This document shows positions 23,775-31,911 of a stretch of DNA of 51,802 bases, piece by piece. A program made the translations under genes and the position numbers. Position 1 is the first letter of the stretch, and each line of letters starts with the position of its first letter. A model generated the notes under the pieces. It made no database searches, had not been told where the DNA came from, and saw only the letters and a program-made list of their open reading frames with translations. The DNA comes from Candidatus Acutalibacter stercorigallinarum (GTDB lineage: Bacteria > Bacillota > Clostridia > Oscillospirales > Acutalibacteraceae): contig DXIW01000008.1 of NCBI GenBank assembly GCA_019112625.1, positions 1 through 51,802 on the forward strand, in the 5' to 3' direction.

Positions 23775-25886
23775 ATGGATAGATTCATCGGCAAGCGCCT
23801 GGACGGAAAGTACGAGATCCACGAGCTGCTGGGCGTGGGCGGCATGGCCTATGTCTACAAGGCCTACGACCGGGTGGAGGACCGCTGGGTGGCCATCAAG
23901 ATCCTGAAGGAGGAGCTGGCGAACAATAGCGATTTCCTCCGCCGCTTCCGCAACGAGGCGAAGGCCATCACCCTTTTGTCCCACCCCAACATCGTAGGGG
24001 TGTACGACGTGAGCTTCGGCGACCAGCTGCAGTACATCGTGATGGAGTACATCGACGGCATCACCTTAAAACAGTATATCGAGCAGGAGGGCACCATCCG
24101 CTGGCAGGAGGCGCTCCACTTTACCACCCAGATCCTGCTGGCCCTGGAGCACGCCCACAGCAAGGGCATCATCCACCGGGACATCAAGCCCCAGAACATC
24201 ATGCTCCTGCGGGACGGCACCATCAAGGTGGCCGACTTCGGCATCGCCCGGTTTTTGCAGAGCGAGACCCAGACCATGACCGACAAGGCCATCGGCTCGG
24301 TGCACTACATCGCCCCGGAGCAGGCCAGGGGGGACTACATCACCGACAAGGCGGACATCTACTCCGTGGGCGTGATGCTCTACGAGATGCTCACCGGCAA
24401 GCTGCCCTTTATGGCGGACAACGCCGTGTCTGTGGCGCTGATGCAGCTGCAGGCCAAGCCCGTCATGCCCCGGGAGCTGAACCCCTCCATCCCCAGGGGG
24501 CTGGAGCAGATCACCATGAAGGCCATGGAGAAGAACCCGGTGGACCGGTTCCAGTCCGCGGGGGAGATGCTGGACGACATCGACCGGTTCCGCCGGAACC
24601 CCAACATTGTGTTCCAGTACGGGCCCGCCATGGGCGGCGGCCAGTACGACGCCGCCCGGAGCATGGAGGCCTACGACTCCTCCCGGTTCACCCCCTCCTA
24701 CCAGGACGACTACGAGTATGAGGAGGAGCTGGTGCGCTCCCGGAAGCAGGCCAAGGGCGCCATGGCGGTCAAGGGCGTGGTGGCCGCGGTGATCATCGTG
24801 CTGGTGGCCGTGGGCGCCGTGTGGCTGCTGAACAACTGGGACAACATCACCACCCCCAATGTGGCCGAGGAGATCGAGATGCCCGACCTGCGGGGGAGGC
24901 TCTACACCGACGTGCTGGCGGATGAGGCCCTGACCGAGGACTTCACCTTCCGCACCATCGAGGGCAACGACCCGGAGAAGCAGCCCGGGGAGATTTTGAA
25001 CCAGAACCCCCAGCCCGGCATCATGGTGAAGAAAGGCCGTGAGGTGGAGCTCACCGTCAACGGCGCAGTGGAGCAGGTCCAGGTGCCCGACGTGACCAAC
25101 TACACCGAGGCCGACGCCATCGCCCTATTGAAGGAGTACGACCTGGGCTACAAGTCCGAGCAGGTGGCCGACGACGAGATCGAGGTGGGCCGCGTGGTGA
25201 CCACCGACCCCCAGAGCGGGGAGATGGTGGATGCGGGCACGGTGGTCACCCTGAAGGTGAGCAAGGGCCCAGCCACCAAGAAGGTGAAGGTCCCCGACAA
25301 CCTGGTGGGCGACCTGATCTATAACGTCACCGGCCAGTTGGAGGACGCCGGCTTCGTGGTGGGGAACATCACCTATGATGACGCCAGCACCGAGGCGAAG
25401 GACACGGTGATAAGCGTGAGCCCCGCCTCCGGCACCGAGGTGTCCGAGGGGGCTACCGTGGACATCGTGGTGAGCTCCGGCAAGGGCAGCACCAAGACCC
25501 TGAGCTACAGCATCGCCCTGCCCAGCGGCGTGAGCGAGGACGTGACCCTGAAGGTCTACCGCAACGGAACCCTGGAGATCCAGGACACGGTGAACCCCAG
25601 CTACTCCGGCACCTACAGCCTTAGTTTTACGGGCACCAGCGGCTCGGATACGGTGGTGGTCACCCTGAACGAGCAGGAGTATATGTACCTGAGCTTTGAC
25701 TACGACAACCAGGCCGTGACCGTGACCAACACCATCCCCTTCACCCCCTCCGGCTCTGGGGATGAGGACAGCTCTTCCTCGGAGGACAGCTCCTCCAGCG
25801 ACGGCGGGGATACCGGCGACACCGGTGACACCGGGGACGGCGGCGACACGGGGGACACCGGCGAGACCGGCGGGGAGGCCCAGTGA
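23775..25886 (+). CDS. prkC: PASTA-domain serine/threonine protein kinase
   Basis: The kinase senses muropeptides and controls cell-wall growth and spore germination (known of the family). The 703-residue protein has a Hanks-type domain (about 10-275) with GVGGMAYVY, Lys42, HRDIKPQN (Asp136) and DFG (Asp154), one transmembrane segment at about 334-355, and three PASTA repeats (about 366-431, 432-501, 502-572). Beyond these, residues about 577-660 form an extra beta-rich domain, then an acidic tail of Ser and Gly-Asp-Thr repeats. It overlaps rsgA as GTGA. Confidence 0.95.
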   Translation: MDRFIGKRLDGKYEIHELLGVGGMAYVYKAYDRVEDRWVAIKILKEELANNSDFLRRFRNEAKAITLLSHPNIVGVYDVSFGDQLQYIVMEYIDGITLKQYIEQEGTIRWQEALHFTTQILLALEHAHSKGIIHRDIKPQNIMLLRDGTIKVADFGIARFLQSETQTMTDKAIGSVHYIAPEQARGDYITDKADIYSVGVMLYEMLTGKLPFMADNAVSVALMQLQAKPVMPRELNPSIPRGLEQITMKAMEKNPVDRFQSAGEMLDDIDRFRRNPNIVFQYGPAMGGGQYDAARSMEAYDSSRFTPSYQDDYEYEEELVRSRKQAKGAMAVKGVVAAVIIVLVAVGAVWLLNNWDNITTPNVAEEIEMPDLRGRLYTDVLADEALTEDFTFRTIEGNDPEKQPGEILNQNPQPGIMVKKGREVELTVNGAVEQVQVPDVTNYTEADAIALLKEYDLGYKSEQVADDEIEVGRVVTTDPQSGEMVDAGTVVTLKVSKGPATKKVKVPDNLVGDLIYNVTGQLEDAGFVVGNITYDDASTEAKDTVISVSPASGTEVSEGATVDIVVSSGKGSTKTLSYSIALPSGVSEDVTLKVYRNGTLEIQDTVNPSYSGTYSLSFTGTSGSDTVVVTLNEQEYMYLSFDYDNQAVTVTNTIPFTPSGSGDEDSSSSEDSSSSDGGDTGDTGDTGDGGDTGDTGETGGEAQ

Positions 25887-26791
25887 CCGGGCCCGTGGAG
25901 CTTACCGGCTATGTGAGGAAGGGCATCGGGGGCTTCTACTACGTGGAGACCGCCCAGGGCCTGTACCAGTGCACGGCCCGGGGAAAATTCCGGAAGGAGC
26001 GGATCTCTCCCTATGCCGGGGACCGGGTGCGCATCACGGCGGAGGAGGACATGACCGGCGCCATCCAGGAGATTTTGCCCCGGAAGAATTTTCTGGTGCG
26101 GCCCCCGGTGGCCAACCTGGACCGGCTCTTCCTGGTGACTTCCATGCGGGACCCGGCCCCGGAGCCCCTGATTCTGGACAAGACCATCGCCGTGGCGGAG
26201 CTGCGGGGCATCGAGCCGGTGCTGGTGTTCACCAAGACCGATTTGGAGGAGGCCGGGGAGCTGGAGCGCACCTACCGCCTGGCGGGGCTGCGCTGCTGCG
26301 TGGTCTCCTCGGTGACGGGGCAGGGCGTGGAGGAGGTCCGGGCCCTGCTGGAGGGGAAGATTTCCGCCTTTACCGGCAACTCCGGGGTGGGGAAGTCCAC
26401 CCTCTTGAACGCCCTGTTCCCCCAGTTCCAGCTCAAGACCGGGGAGGTCAGCCAGAAGCTGGGCCGGGGCCGGCACACCACCCGGGAGGTAGAGCTCTAC
26501 AAAATCGGGGAGGACAGCTACGTGGCGGACACCCCGGGGTTCTCCACCTTCGACATCGAGCGCTACCAGCTCACCGACAAGGAGGAGCTGCCCCACGGCT
26601 TCCGGGAGTTTGCCCCCTACCTGGGGCAGTGCCAGTTCTCCTCCTGCTCCCACACCTGCGAAAAGGGCTGCGCCGTGCTCAGGGCCGTGGAGGAGGGGAA
26701 GATCGCCCTGTCCCGCCACCGCAGCTATGTGGCCATGTATCAAGAGATAAAGGATGTCAAACAATGGCAGCTGAAAAACAAAAATGTATGA
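25883..26791 (+). CDS. rsgA: Ribosome small-subunit-dependent GTPase RsgA
   Basis: RsgA checks late 30S assembly. The 302-residue protein has an N-terminal OB-fold, a circularly permuted GTPase domain (TKTD before GNSGVGKST, then DTPGF) and a C-terminal zinc knuckle CSHTCEKGC. The GTG start overlaps the prkC stop. In Bacillus rpe usually lies between rsgA and thiN; here thiN follows directly with a 28-bp overlap. Confidence 0.95.
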   Translation: MTGPVELTGYVRKGIGGFYYVETAQGLYQCTARGKFRKERISPYAGDRVRITAEEDMTGAIQEILPRKNFLVRPPVANLDRLFLVTSMRDPAPEPLILDKTIAVAELRGIEPVLVFTKTDLEEAGELERTYRLAGLRCCVVSSVTGQGVEEVRALLEGKISAFTGNSGVGKSTLLNALFPQFQLKTGEVSQKLGRGRHTTREVELYKIGEDSYVADTPGFSTFDIERYQLTDKEELPHGFREFAPYLGQCQFSSCSHTCEKGCAVLRAVEEGKIALSRHRSYVAMYQEIKDVKQWQLKNKNV

Positions 26792-27408
26792 TCATCGGGG
26801 CGTCCCCCATTTTGGACGGCCGGGTGTTCCAGGAGTTTGACCCCAAGGACTACTTCGTCATCTGCGCCGACGGGGGCTATGAGACCGCCCTGAAGCTGGG
26901 CCTGGTCCCCGACCTGGTGGTGGGGGATTTCGACTCGGCCCAGAAGCGGCCGCCCGCCTCCCTGCGCACCCTGGTGCTGCCGGTGGAGAAGGATGTGACC
27001 GACACCATGTTCGCCGCCCTGAAGGGCCTGGCCAAGGGCCTGCGGGATTTCGTGCTGCTGGGGTGCCTGGGCGGGCCTAGGTTCGACCACTCCCTGGCCA
27101 GCATTGAGACGCTTTTGTACCTGCGGGACCACGGGGCCTGGGGCTTTTTGGCCGACGAGCGCACCAAGGTGTTCCTCCTGCGGGAGGAGAAGCTGCGCAT
27201 CACCAAGCTGAAGGGGGCCACGGTGTCGGTGTTCCCCTACGGCTGCCCCACCTGCACGGTGAGCTACACCGGCCTGCAGTACCCCCTCACCCGGGGCAGC
27301 CTGACCGTCGGCGGCCTGCTTATGGGGGTGAGCAACAGCATCGTGTCCGACGACGCGGAGATCAAGGTCCACAGCGGCACGGCCCTGGTGGCGGTCTACC
27401 AGCCGTAA
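26764..27408 (+). CDS. thiN: Thiamine diphosphokinase
   Basis: The enzyme makes thiamine diphosphate from thiamine and ATP. The 214-residue product has ICADGGYE, PDLVVGDFDS, EKDVTDT and LGCLGGPRFDHSLA, the family's catalytic aspartates and Gly-rich loop. ATG 26764 has AAAGGATG about ten bases upstream; ATG 26788 is an alternative. It overlaps rsgA by 28 bp. Confidence 0.93.
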   Translation: MAAEKQKCMIIGASPILDGRVFQEFDPKDYFVICADGGYETALKLGLVPDLVVGDFDSAQKRPPASLRTLVLPVEKDVTDTMFAALKGLAKGLRDFVLLGCLGGPRFDHSLASIETLLYLRDHGAWGFLADERTKVFLLREEKLRITKLKGATVSVFPYGCPTCTVSYTGLQYPLTRGSLTVGGLLMGVSNSIVSDDAEIKVHSGTALVAVYQP

Positions 27409-27441
27409 CACTTTTTTCGCCCCCGTATATACTGGTAACAA

Positions 27442-27460
27442 GGGCGGCGGGCAGCCGCCC
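27442..27460 (+). other. GC-rich hairpin between thiN and the small membrane protein
   Basis: GGGCGGC and GCCGCCC form a 7-bp stem around a five-base loop. No T-tract follows, so it is not a simple terminator; it may stabilise or process the mRNA. Confidence 0.55.
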
Positions 27461-27490
27461 CAGCGAGAAACAGTAAGGGGGATGAGCGCC

Positions 27491-27667
27491 ATGGCCAAAG
27501 GGGACCGGGGAAACTGCTGCCTGAAAGACCGCCGGGGCCGCTACGCCTGCGTGGTGGCTTTTGGGCTGGGCATGTGCCTTGCCTCCTTCTGCCCCTATGG
27601 GCTCACCCTGTTTTTGGCCGCGGTGATTCTGACGGCCCTGGGCTTCTCGCTACTACGCCATGGATAG
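27491..27667 (+). CDS. Small single-pass membrane protein
   Basis: The 58-residue protein has a basic, Cys-containing N-terminus (MAKGDRGNCC) and a hydrophobic C-terminal half with one or two closely spaced membrane helices (about 20-33 and 38-53). I do not recognise a family with confidence. ATG 27491 is preferred, nine bases after AAGGGGG. It lies between thiN and spoVM, 11 bp before spoVM, so a sporulation role is a reasonable guess. Confidence 0.7.
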   Translation: MAKGDRGNCCLKDRRGRYACVVAFGLGMCLASFCPYGLTLFLAAVILTALGFSLLRHG

Positions 27668-27678
27668 GAGGCATCCCG

Positions 27679-27771
27679 ATGAAAGTGGTGGTCGTAGAGA
27701 AGCGGACCGGGTTCTTCGGCTTTTTGCTGCGGAGCCTGTACGGCATCAAAAAGGAAACGGAGCTTGCGTAG
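27679..27771 (+). CDS. spoVM: Stage V sporulation protein M
   Basis: SpoVM is a tiny amphipathic-helix protein that marks the forespore by binding its convex membrane and recruits SpoIVA for coat assembly. The 30-residue product MKVVVVEKRTGFFGFLLRSL (then YGIKK) has the family layout: a short N-terminal strand, an amphipathic helix and a basic end. TAGGAGG lies seven bases upstream. The place downstream of rsgA-thiN matches Bacillus. The helix-breaking Pro of Bacillus SpoVM is absent here. Confidence 0.88.
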   Translation: MKVVVVEKRTGFFGFLLRSLYGIKKETELA

Positions 27772-27791
27772 CTTCCCATACTTACCCTCTT

Positions 27792-27820
27792 GCCCTGCCG
27801 GGAGACCGGCGGGGCTTTTT
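27792..27820 (+). terminator. Intrinsic terminator after spoVM
   Basis: A 10-bp stem (27792-27801 with 27806-27815, one wobble) with a GAGA loop is followed by TTTTTC. It closes the long yicC-spoVM run. Confidence 0.92.
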
Positions 27821-27844
27821 CTTGTCCAGCGGGCGGCGGGCCGC

Positions 27845-27870
27845 ATAAATCCGTTGTCCCCGCATACACA
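27845..27870 (+). promoter_or_regulatory. Possible sigma-E-type promoter of the sipL-like gene
   Basis: CATACACA at 27863-27870 resembles the sigma-E -10 element (CATACAAT), and ATAAAT at 27845-27850 lies 12 bp upstream, near the expected -35. No sigma-A promoter is visible between the spoVM terminator and the gene. The match is partial, so this is tentative. Confidence 0.4.
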
Positions 27871-27902
27871 TGGGGATAGAACGGGAAAGGAGAAGAAACT
27901 GT

Positions 27903-29438
27903 ATGCAGGCGAAAACCGAGACCCAGCCCTACGAGTATTTTGACCCCATCTTCGACGGGACCTGCGAGGCCCCCGTAGACACCGGATATGACCTGCCCGA
28001 CTACTGCGCCGACATCCAGAAGCTGCTGAAGTGCCTGGTGACCCCCCAGGTGAGCTCTTACACCATCGCCGGGGACAGCCTGACCTGCCAGGGGGTGTGC
28101 GACATCCGGGTGCTGTACCTGGACGCCAAGGGCGACCGGGTGCGGTGCTGCGCCTTTACCCAGGAGTTTACCGCCACAGCGAAGCTGAAGGGCCCGGGGG
28201 AGCAGGCGGTGGCTTCCCTGTCCGCCCGGGTGGAGCACCTGACCTGCCGGGCCGTCAGCGCCCGGCGCATCGACCTGCACGCGGCGGTGGCCGTGTCGGT
28301 TTTGGCTTTGGTGCAGAAGCAAGAGCAGCTCACCTGCGGCCTGGAGGGGGAAGGCATCGAAAAGCGGGCCAGGACCCTGCAGTCCCACCAGGCGGTAAAC
28401 GGCGTGAGCCACCAGTTCACCATCGAGGACCAGCTGCCCCTGAAAAACGGCAAGCCGCCTATCGAGAGTATCCTGCGCCAGGAGGTGTGCTGCCGGGTGA
28501 CGGAGACCCGCCTGGAGCAGGGCCGGGTGACGGTGAGCGGCGTGGCGGAGGTGCGCTTCTTGTACCTCTCCGCCCTGGACGGGGCCGCTGTGGAGAAGAT
28601 GTCCGCGTCCATCGATTTCACCCAGGCCATCGACTGCCCCGGGGCGGAGGAGGGCTGCCTGTGCAGCCTGCGGGCCGTGGCCGGGGAGAGCAGCGTCCAG
28701 CCCCGGGAGGACGACATGGGAGAGCACACCAGCGTGGGGGTGACGGTGCGGGTGTTCCTGATGGCCTGCCTGTACCGCCCCTGTGAGGTGACCCTCTTAG
28801 ATGACGCCTACTCCGTGCGGGAGCCGCTGGAGCTCCAGTGGCAGCAGGGGGCCTTCCTGCAGCTGGCCGGGCGGCGCACCGAGGTGCTGAAAAAGAAGTG
28901 CAGCCTGGCGGTGCAGGGGGCGGAGATTCAGAAGGTGCTGGACCTGTGGTGCGAGCAGGACAGCGTGCAGGCCTCCTGCGGGGAGGGGAAGCTCAGCTGC
29001 CGGGTGCGCTACACCTTGTGCCTGCTGTACGCAGATGCCCAGGGCCGGCCCCTCTACCAGGAGAAGGCCTTTGACCACAGCTTTTCCGCCGCTTTGGAGG
29101 ACCAGCAGGCCCAGCGGTGCTCCGCCGCGGGCCGCACGGAGCTGTGGGAGTACCGCATCACCGACAAGAATACGGTGGAGGTCTCTGCCGAGACTACCGT
29201 GACTGCCATGCTGTACAGCCGGGCAAGCGTGAAGTACATCGCCGCGGCCGGGGCCAGCGAGGGCGCCTCCCCCTATGAACGGCCCTCCCGGCTACTGCTG
29301 TACTACGCCGGGGCGGGGGAGTCCCTGTGGGACATCGCCAAGAGCCACCGGGCGCTGCTCTCGGACCTGCAGGCCCAGAACGACCTGTACGAGGACACGG
29401 TGCCCCAGGCCCGGCCCCTGATCATCTGCAACCGGTGA
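27903..29438 (+). CDS. SipL-like spore morphogenetic protein (DUF3794 + LysM)
   Basis: The 511-residue protein carries repeated DUF3794 (SPOCS) modules across about 20-440 and a C-terminal LysM-like domain at about 460-511 (YYAGAGESLWDIA.. to PLIIC). In Clostridioides difficile SipL has this same architecture and binds SpoIVA through LysM to encase the forespore with coat. Its place directly before spoIVA, 30 bp apart, strongly supports that role. ATG 27903 follows AAAGGAG. It lacks a signal peptide, as expected for a mother-cell cytoplasmic protein. Confidence 0.85.
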   Translation: MQAKTETQPYEYFDPIFDGTCEAPVDTGYDLPDYCADIQKLLKCLVTPQVSSYTIAGDSLTCQGVCDIRVLYLDAKGDRVRCCAFTQEFTATAKLKGPGEQAVASLSARVEHLTCRAVSARRIDLHAAVAVSVLALVQKQEQLTCGLEGEGIEKRARTLQSHQAVNGVSHQFTIEDQLPLKNGKPPIESILRQEVCCRVTETRLEQGRVTVSGVAEVRFLYLSALDGAAVEKMSASIDFTQAIDCPGAEEGCLCSLRAVAGESSVQPREDDMGEHTSVGVTVRVFLMACLYRPCEVTLLDDAYSVREPLELQWQQGAFLQLAGRRTEVLKKKCSLAVQGAEIQKVLDLWCEQDSVQASCGEGKLSCRVRYTLCLLYADAQGRPLYQEKAFDHSFSAALEDQQAQRCSAAGRTELWEYRITDKNTVEVSAETTVTAMLYSRASVKYIAAAGASEGASPYERPSRLLLYYAGAGESLWDIAKSHRALLSDLQAQNDLYEDTVPQARPLIICNR

Positions 29439-29468
29439 CGGCACACCCTATAGGAGAGAGGTAAGACT

Positions 29469-30944
29469 ATGGAAGCATACAACGTCTACAAGGACATCCA
29501 GGACCGCACCGGCGGCGAGATCTATATCGGGGTGGTGGGGCCGGTGCGCACCGGGAAGTCCACCTTCATCAAGAAATTCATGGACACCATCGTCATCCCC
29601 CACATCCCCGAGGGGTTGGAGCGGGAGCGGGCCATCGACGAGCTGCCCCAGTCCGCCGCCGGGCGCACCATTATGACCACCGAGCCCAAATTCATCCCGG
29701 AGCAGGCCGTGTCCGTCCAGGTGGACGAGGACGCCATGTTCCAGGTGCGGATGATCGACTGCGTGGGGTACATCGTGCCCAGCGCCATCGGTTACATCGA
29801 GGGGGAGCAGCCCCGGATGGTGCGCACCCCTTGGTATGAGGAACCTATCCCCTTCAATATGGCGGCGGAGATCGGCACCCGGAAGGTTATCACCGAGCAC
29901 TCCACCATCGGATTGGTGGTCACCACCGACGGCAGCATCAGCGACATCCCCCGGGAGGAGTACGAGGAGGCCGAGGAGCGGGTGATCGCGGAGCTGCGGG
30001 AGACCGGGCGGCCCTTCGTCATGCTCCTCAACTGCGTGGAGCCCCAGAGCGCCCAGGCCGCCGCCCTGGCCCAGCGGCTGGGGGAGAAATACGCCGTGCC
30101 CGTGCTGCCGGTAAGCTGCGTGGACATCACCGAGGGGGACATCAAGGGGATTATCGCCAGCCTGTTGTACCAGTTCCCGGTGCGGGAGGTGGAGCTGGAC
30201 CTGCCCGGGTGGGTCACCGCCCTGCCGGCGGACCACTGGCTGCTCTCCGCGGTGCTGGACACCCTGCGGCAGGTGGGGGACATTACGAAAATGTGCCAGG
30301 TAAAGCCCATGCTGGAGGCGGTGGAGGGCTGCCCCTACATCCGGTCGGTGGGGGTGCGGCAGATCGACCTGGGCAGCGGCCGGGGCCAGGCGGAGCTCAC
30401 CTTTGACCAGGGATTGTTTTACCGGGTGCTGGGGGAGCAGACCGGGCTCACCATCCAGGACGAGGCGGAGCTGCTGCGCCAGCTGGTGGAGATGACCGAG
30501 GTGAAGAAGAAATTCCAGAAGCTGCAGCAGGCCTACGACGACGTGCTGGAGACGGGCTACGGCATCGTCATGCCCGAGGTGGAGGAGCTCACCCTGGAGG
30601 AGCCCCAGATCCTGAAGCAGAACGGCAAGTACGGCATCCGGCTGAAGGCCACCGCCCCCTCCATCCACATGATGCGCACCCAGATCTACACGGAGATCAC
30701 TCCCATCGTGGGGTCGGAACAGCAATCGGAAGAGCTGGTGCTGTACCTCTTAAAGGAGTTCGAGGAGGACCCGGTGAAGATCTGGGAGTCCAACATCTTT
30801 GGCAAGTCCCTGCACTCCCTGGTCAGCGAGGGCATGCACAACAAGCTGTACCGCATGCCGGTGGACGCCAGGGAGAAGGTGCGGGAGACCATCGAGCGCA
30901 TCATCAACGAGGGCTGCAGCGGCCTGCTGTGCATCATTCTGTGA
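29469..30944 (+). CDS. spoIVA: Stage IV sporulation protein A
   Basis: SpoIVA is an ATPase that polymerises on the forespore surface to form the coat basement layer. The 491-residue length nearly equals Bacillus SpoIVA. The N-terminus reads YKDIQDRTGGEIYIGVVGPVRTG up to a Walker A ending in GKST (Lys30); the C-terminal region with GIRLKATAPSIHMM is the part that contacts SpoVM. The gene is 30 bp after the sipL-like gene, so both partners are probably made together in the mother cell. Confidence 0.97.
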   Translation: MEAYNVYKDIQDRTGGEIYIGVVGPVRTGKSTFIKKFMDTIVIPHIPEGLERERAIDELPQSAAGRTIMTTEPKFIPEQAVSVQVDEDAMFQVRMIDCVGYIVPSAIGYIEGEQPRMVRTPWYEEPIPFNMAAEIGTRKVITEHSTIGLVVTTDGSISDIPREEYEEAEERVIAELRETGRPFVMLLNCVEPQSAQAAALAQRLGEKYAVPVLPVSCVDITEGDIKGIIASLLYQFPVREVELDLPGWVTALPADHWLLSAVLDTLRQVGDITKMCQVKPMLEAVEGCPYIRSVGVRQIDLGSGRGQAELTFDQGLFYRVLGEQTGLTIQDEAELLRQLVEMTEVKKKFQKLQQAYDDVLETGYGIVMPEVEELTLEEPQILKQNGKYGIRLKATAPSIHMMRTQIYTEITPIVGSEQQSEELVLYLLKEFEEDPVKIWESNIFGKSLHSLVSEGMHNKLYRMPVDAREKVRETIERIINEGCSGLLCIIL

Positions 30945-30945
30945 G

Positions 30946-31242
30946 ATGCAGGAGCAGGAGAAGCTGCGGGAGATTTTGAATCTGGGGGAGGGCGGGGAGG
31001 AGCTGCCGCCGCCCCCGGAAAAGAAAACCGGCCTGGGGACGGCAGCCCTGTTCCAGGGGCTGGTGTGCGCCCTGGTGCTCTTGGGGCTGCTGCTGGCCCG
31101 GACGGCGGGCAGCGGCTGGTACCAGGCGGCGGTCCAGTGGTACCGGCAGGAGCTGGCCCAGGAGATCCAGCTCCCCGACTGGGGCGGGGAGCCCCAGGAC
31201 AGCGGGGAGGAGGGGGAGGCAGAATCCCTCCGGCTGGTGTGA
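30946..31242 (+). CDS. Small membrane protein, possible SpoIVFA-like remnant
   Basis: The 98-residue protein has an acidic cytoplasmic N-terminus with Pro and Lys residues, one membrane segment at about 35-51, then a WYQAAVQWYRQELAQEIQLPDW stretch and an acidic end. I recognise no exact family. It sits one base after spoIVA and overlaps the SpoIVFB-like protease gene, the place held by spoIVFA in other species. SpoIVFA has a similar N-terminus and membrane segment plus a LytM domain, which is missing here. Treat this as a candidate only. Confidence 0.6.
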   Translation: MQEQEKLREILNLGEGGEELPPPPEKKTGLGTAALFQGLVCALVLLGLLLARTAGSGWYQAAVQWYRQELAQEIQLPDWGGEPQDSGEEGEAESLRLV

Positions 31243-31844
31243 GCCTAGGGTTTTCCCTGGGGGGCTGCCGGTTCACCATAGGGTTTTCCTGTCTGGCCCT
31301 GGGGACGGCCTGCTGCCTGTTCGCCGGGCTGGAGAACGGGGGCTGGCTGCTGCTGGCCATGTTCCTCCACGAAGGGGGCCACCTGCTGGCGCTGGGCGTT
31401 TTCCGCGCGCCGCCCCGGCAGGTGGCCCTTTCCGCCCTGGGCTGCCGGATGGAACTGGACCCCCGGAAGCCCCTGGGATGGGGGCAGGGGGCGGCGGTGT
31501 CCTTGGCGGGGCCGGGGGCAAATTTGCTGGCCTTTGGGCTGCTGTCCCTGGGGGGACTGGGCGGGCATGCCTTCGCCCTGGCCAATGTGGGGCTGGGGCT
31601 GCTCCACAGCCTGCCCATCCCGCCCCTGGACGGCGGGCTGGCCCTGGGCTCCCTGCTGCGCTGGCGGCTGGGGGAAGAACGGGCCGGCCGGTGGGGCGCC
31701 GCGCTGGCCGCCCTCTTCCTGTTCCCGCTGGCGGCGGTGGGGTTTTTGGTGCTGCTGCGCACCCGGTACAACTTCTCCCTGCTGGCGCTGAGCGTGTACC
31801 TGATGCTCTACCTGGTGCTGAAAGGGGAGGTGCCTGCGCCCTGA
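31239..31844 (+). CDS. SpoIVFB-like M50 intramembrane metalloprotease
   Basis: The 201-residue polytopic protein has HEGGH in an early core transmembrane segment and LPIPPLDGG later, the zinc ligands of site-2 proteases. In Bacillus SpoIVFB cleaves pro-sigma-K. Its position after spoIVA and the small membrane protein supports that assignment, though the sequence match to SpoIVFB is only family-level. The GTG 31239 start overlaps the previous stop as GTGA and lacks a close ribosome-binding site, so it probably depends on coupling. CBS domains found in some SpoIVFB are absent. Confidence 0.78.
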   Translation: MSLGFSLGGCRFTIGFSCLALGTACCLFAGLENGGWLLLAMFLHEGGHLLALGVFRAPPRQVALSALGCRMELDPRKPLGWGQGAAVSLAGPGANLLAFGLLSLGGLGGHAFALANVGLGLLHSLPIPPLDGGLALGSLLRWRLGEERAGRWGAALAALFLFPLAAVGFLVLLRTRYNFSLLALSVYLMLYLVLKGEVPAP

Positions 31845-31847
31845 GAG

Positions 31848-31876
31848 TTGCAAAAATCGGGAAAACCCGGTATAAT
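31848..31876 (+). promoter_or_regulatory. Promoter of the radical-SAM gene pair
   Basis: TTGCAA (31848-31853) and TATAAT (31871-31876) are separated by 17 bp, three bases after the SpoIVFB-like stop codon. Confidence 0.88.
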
Positions 31877-31911
31877 AGGCAAAACGACGCCAGAGAGAGG
31901 AAAGGGAAAAG

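Noticed and set aside
25800-25882. Repeated GACACCGG units as a DNA-level repeat element
   Set aside because: The repetition is explained by the Gly-Asp-Thr-rich coding tail of the kinase; no flanking element signals are seen.
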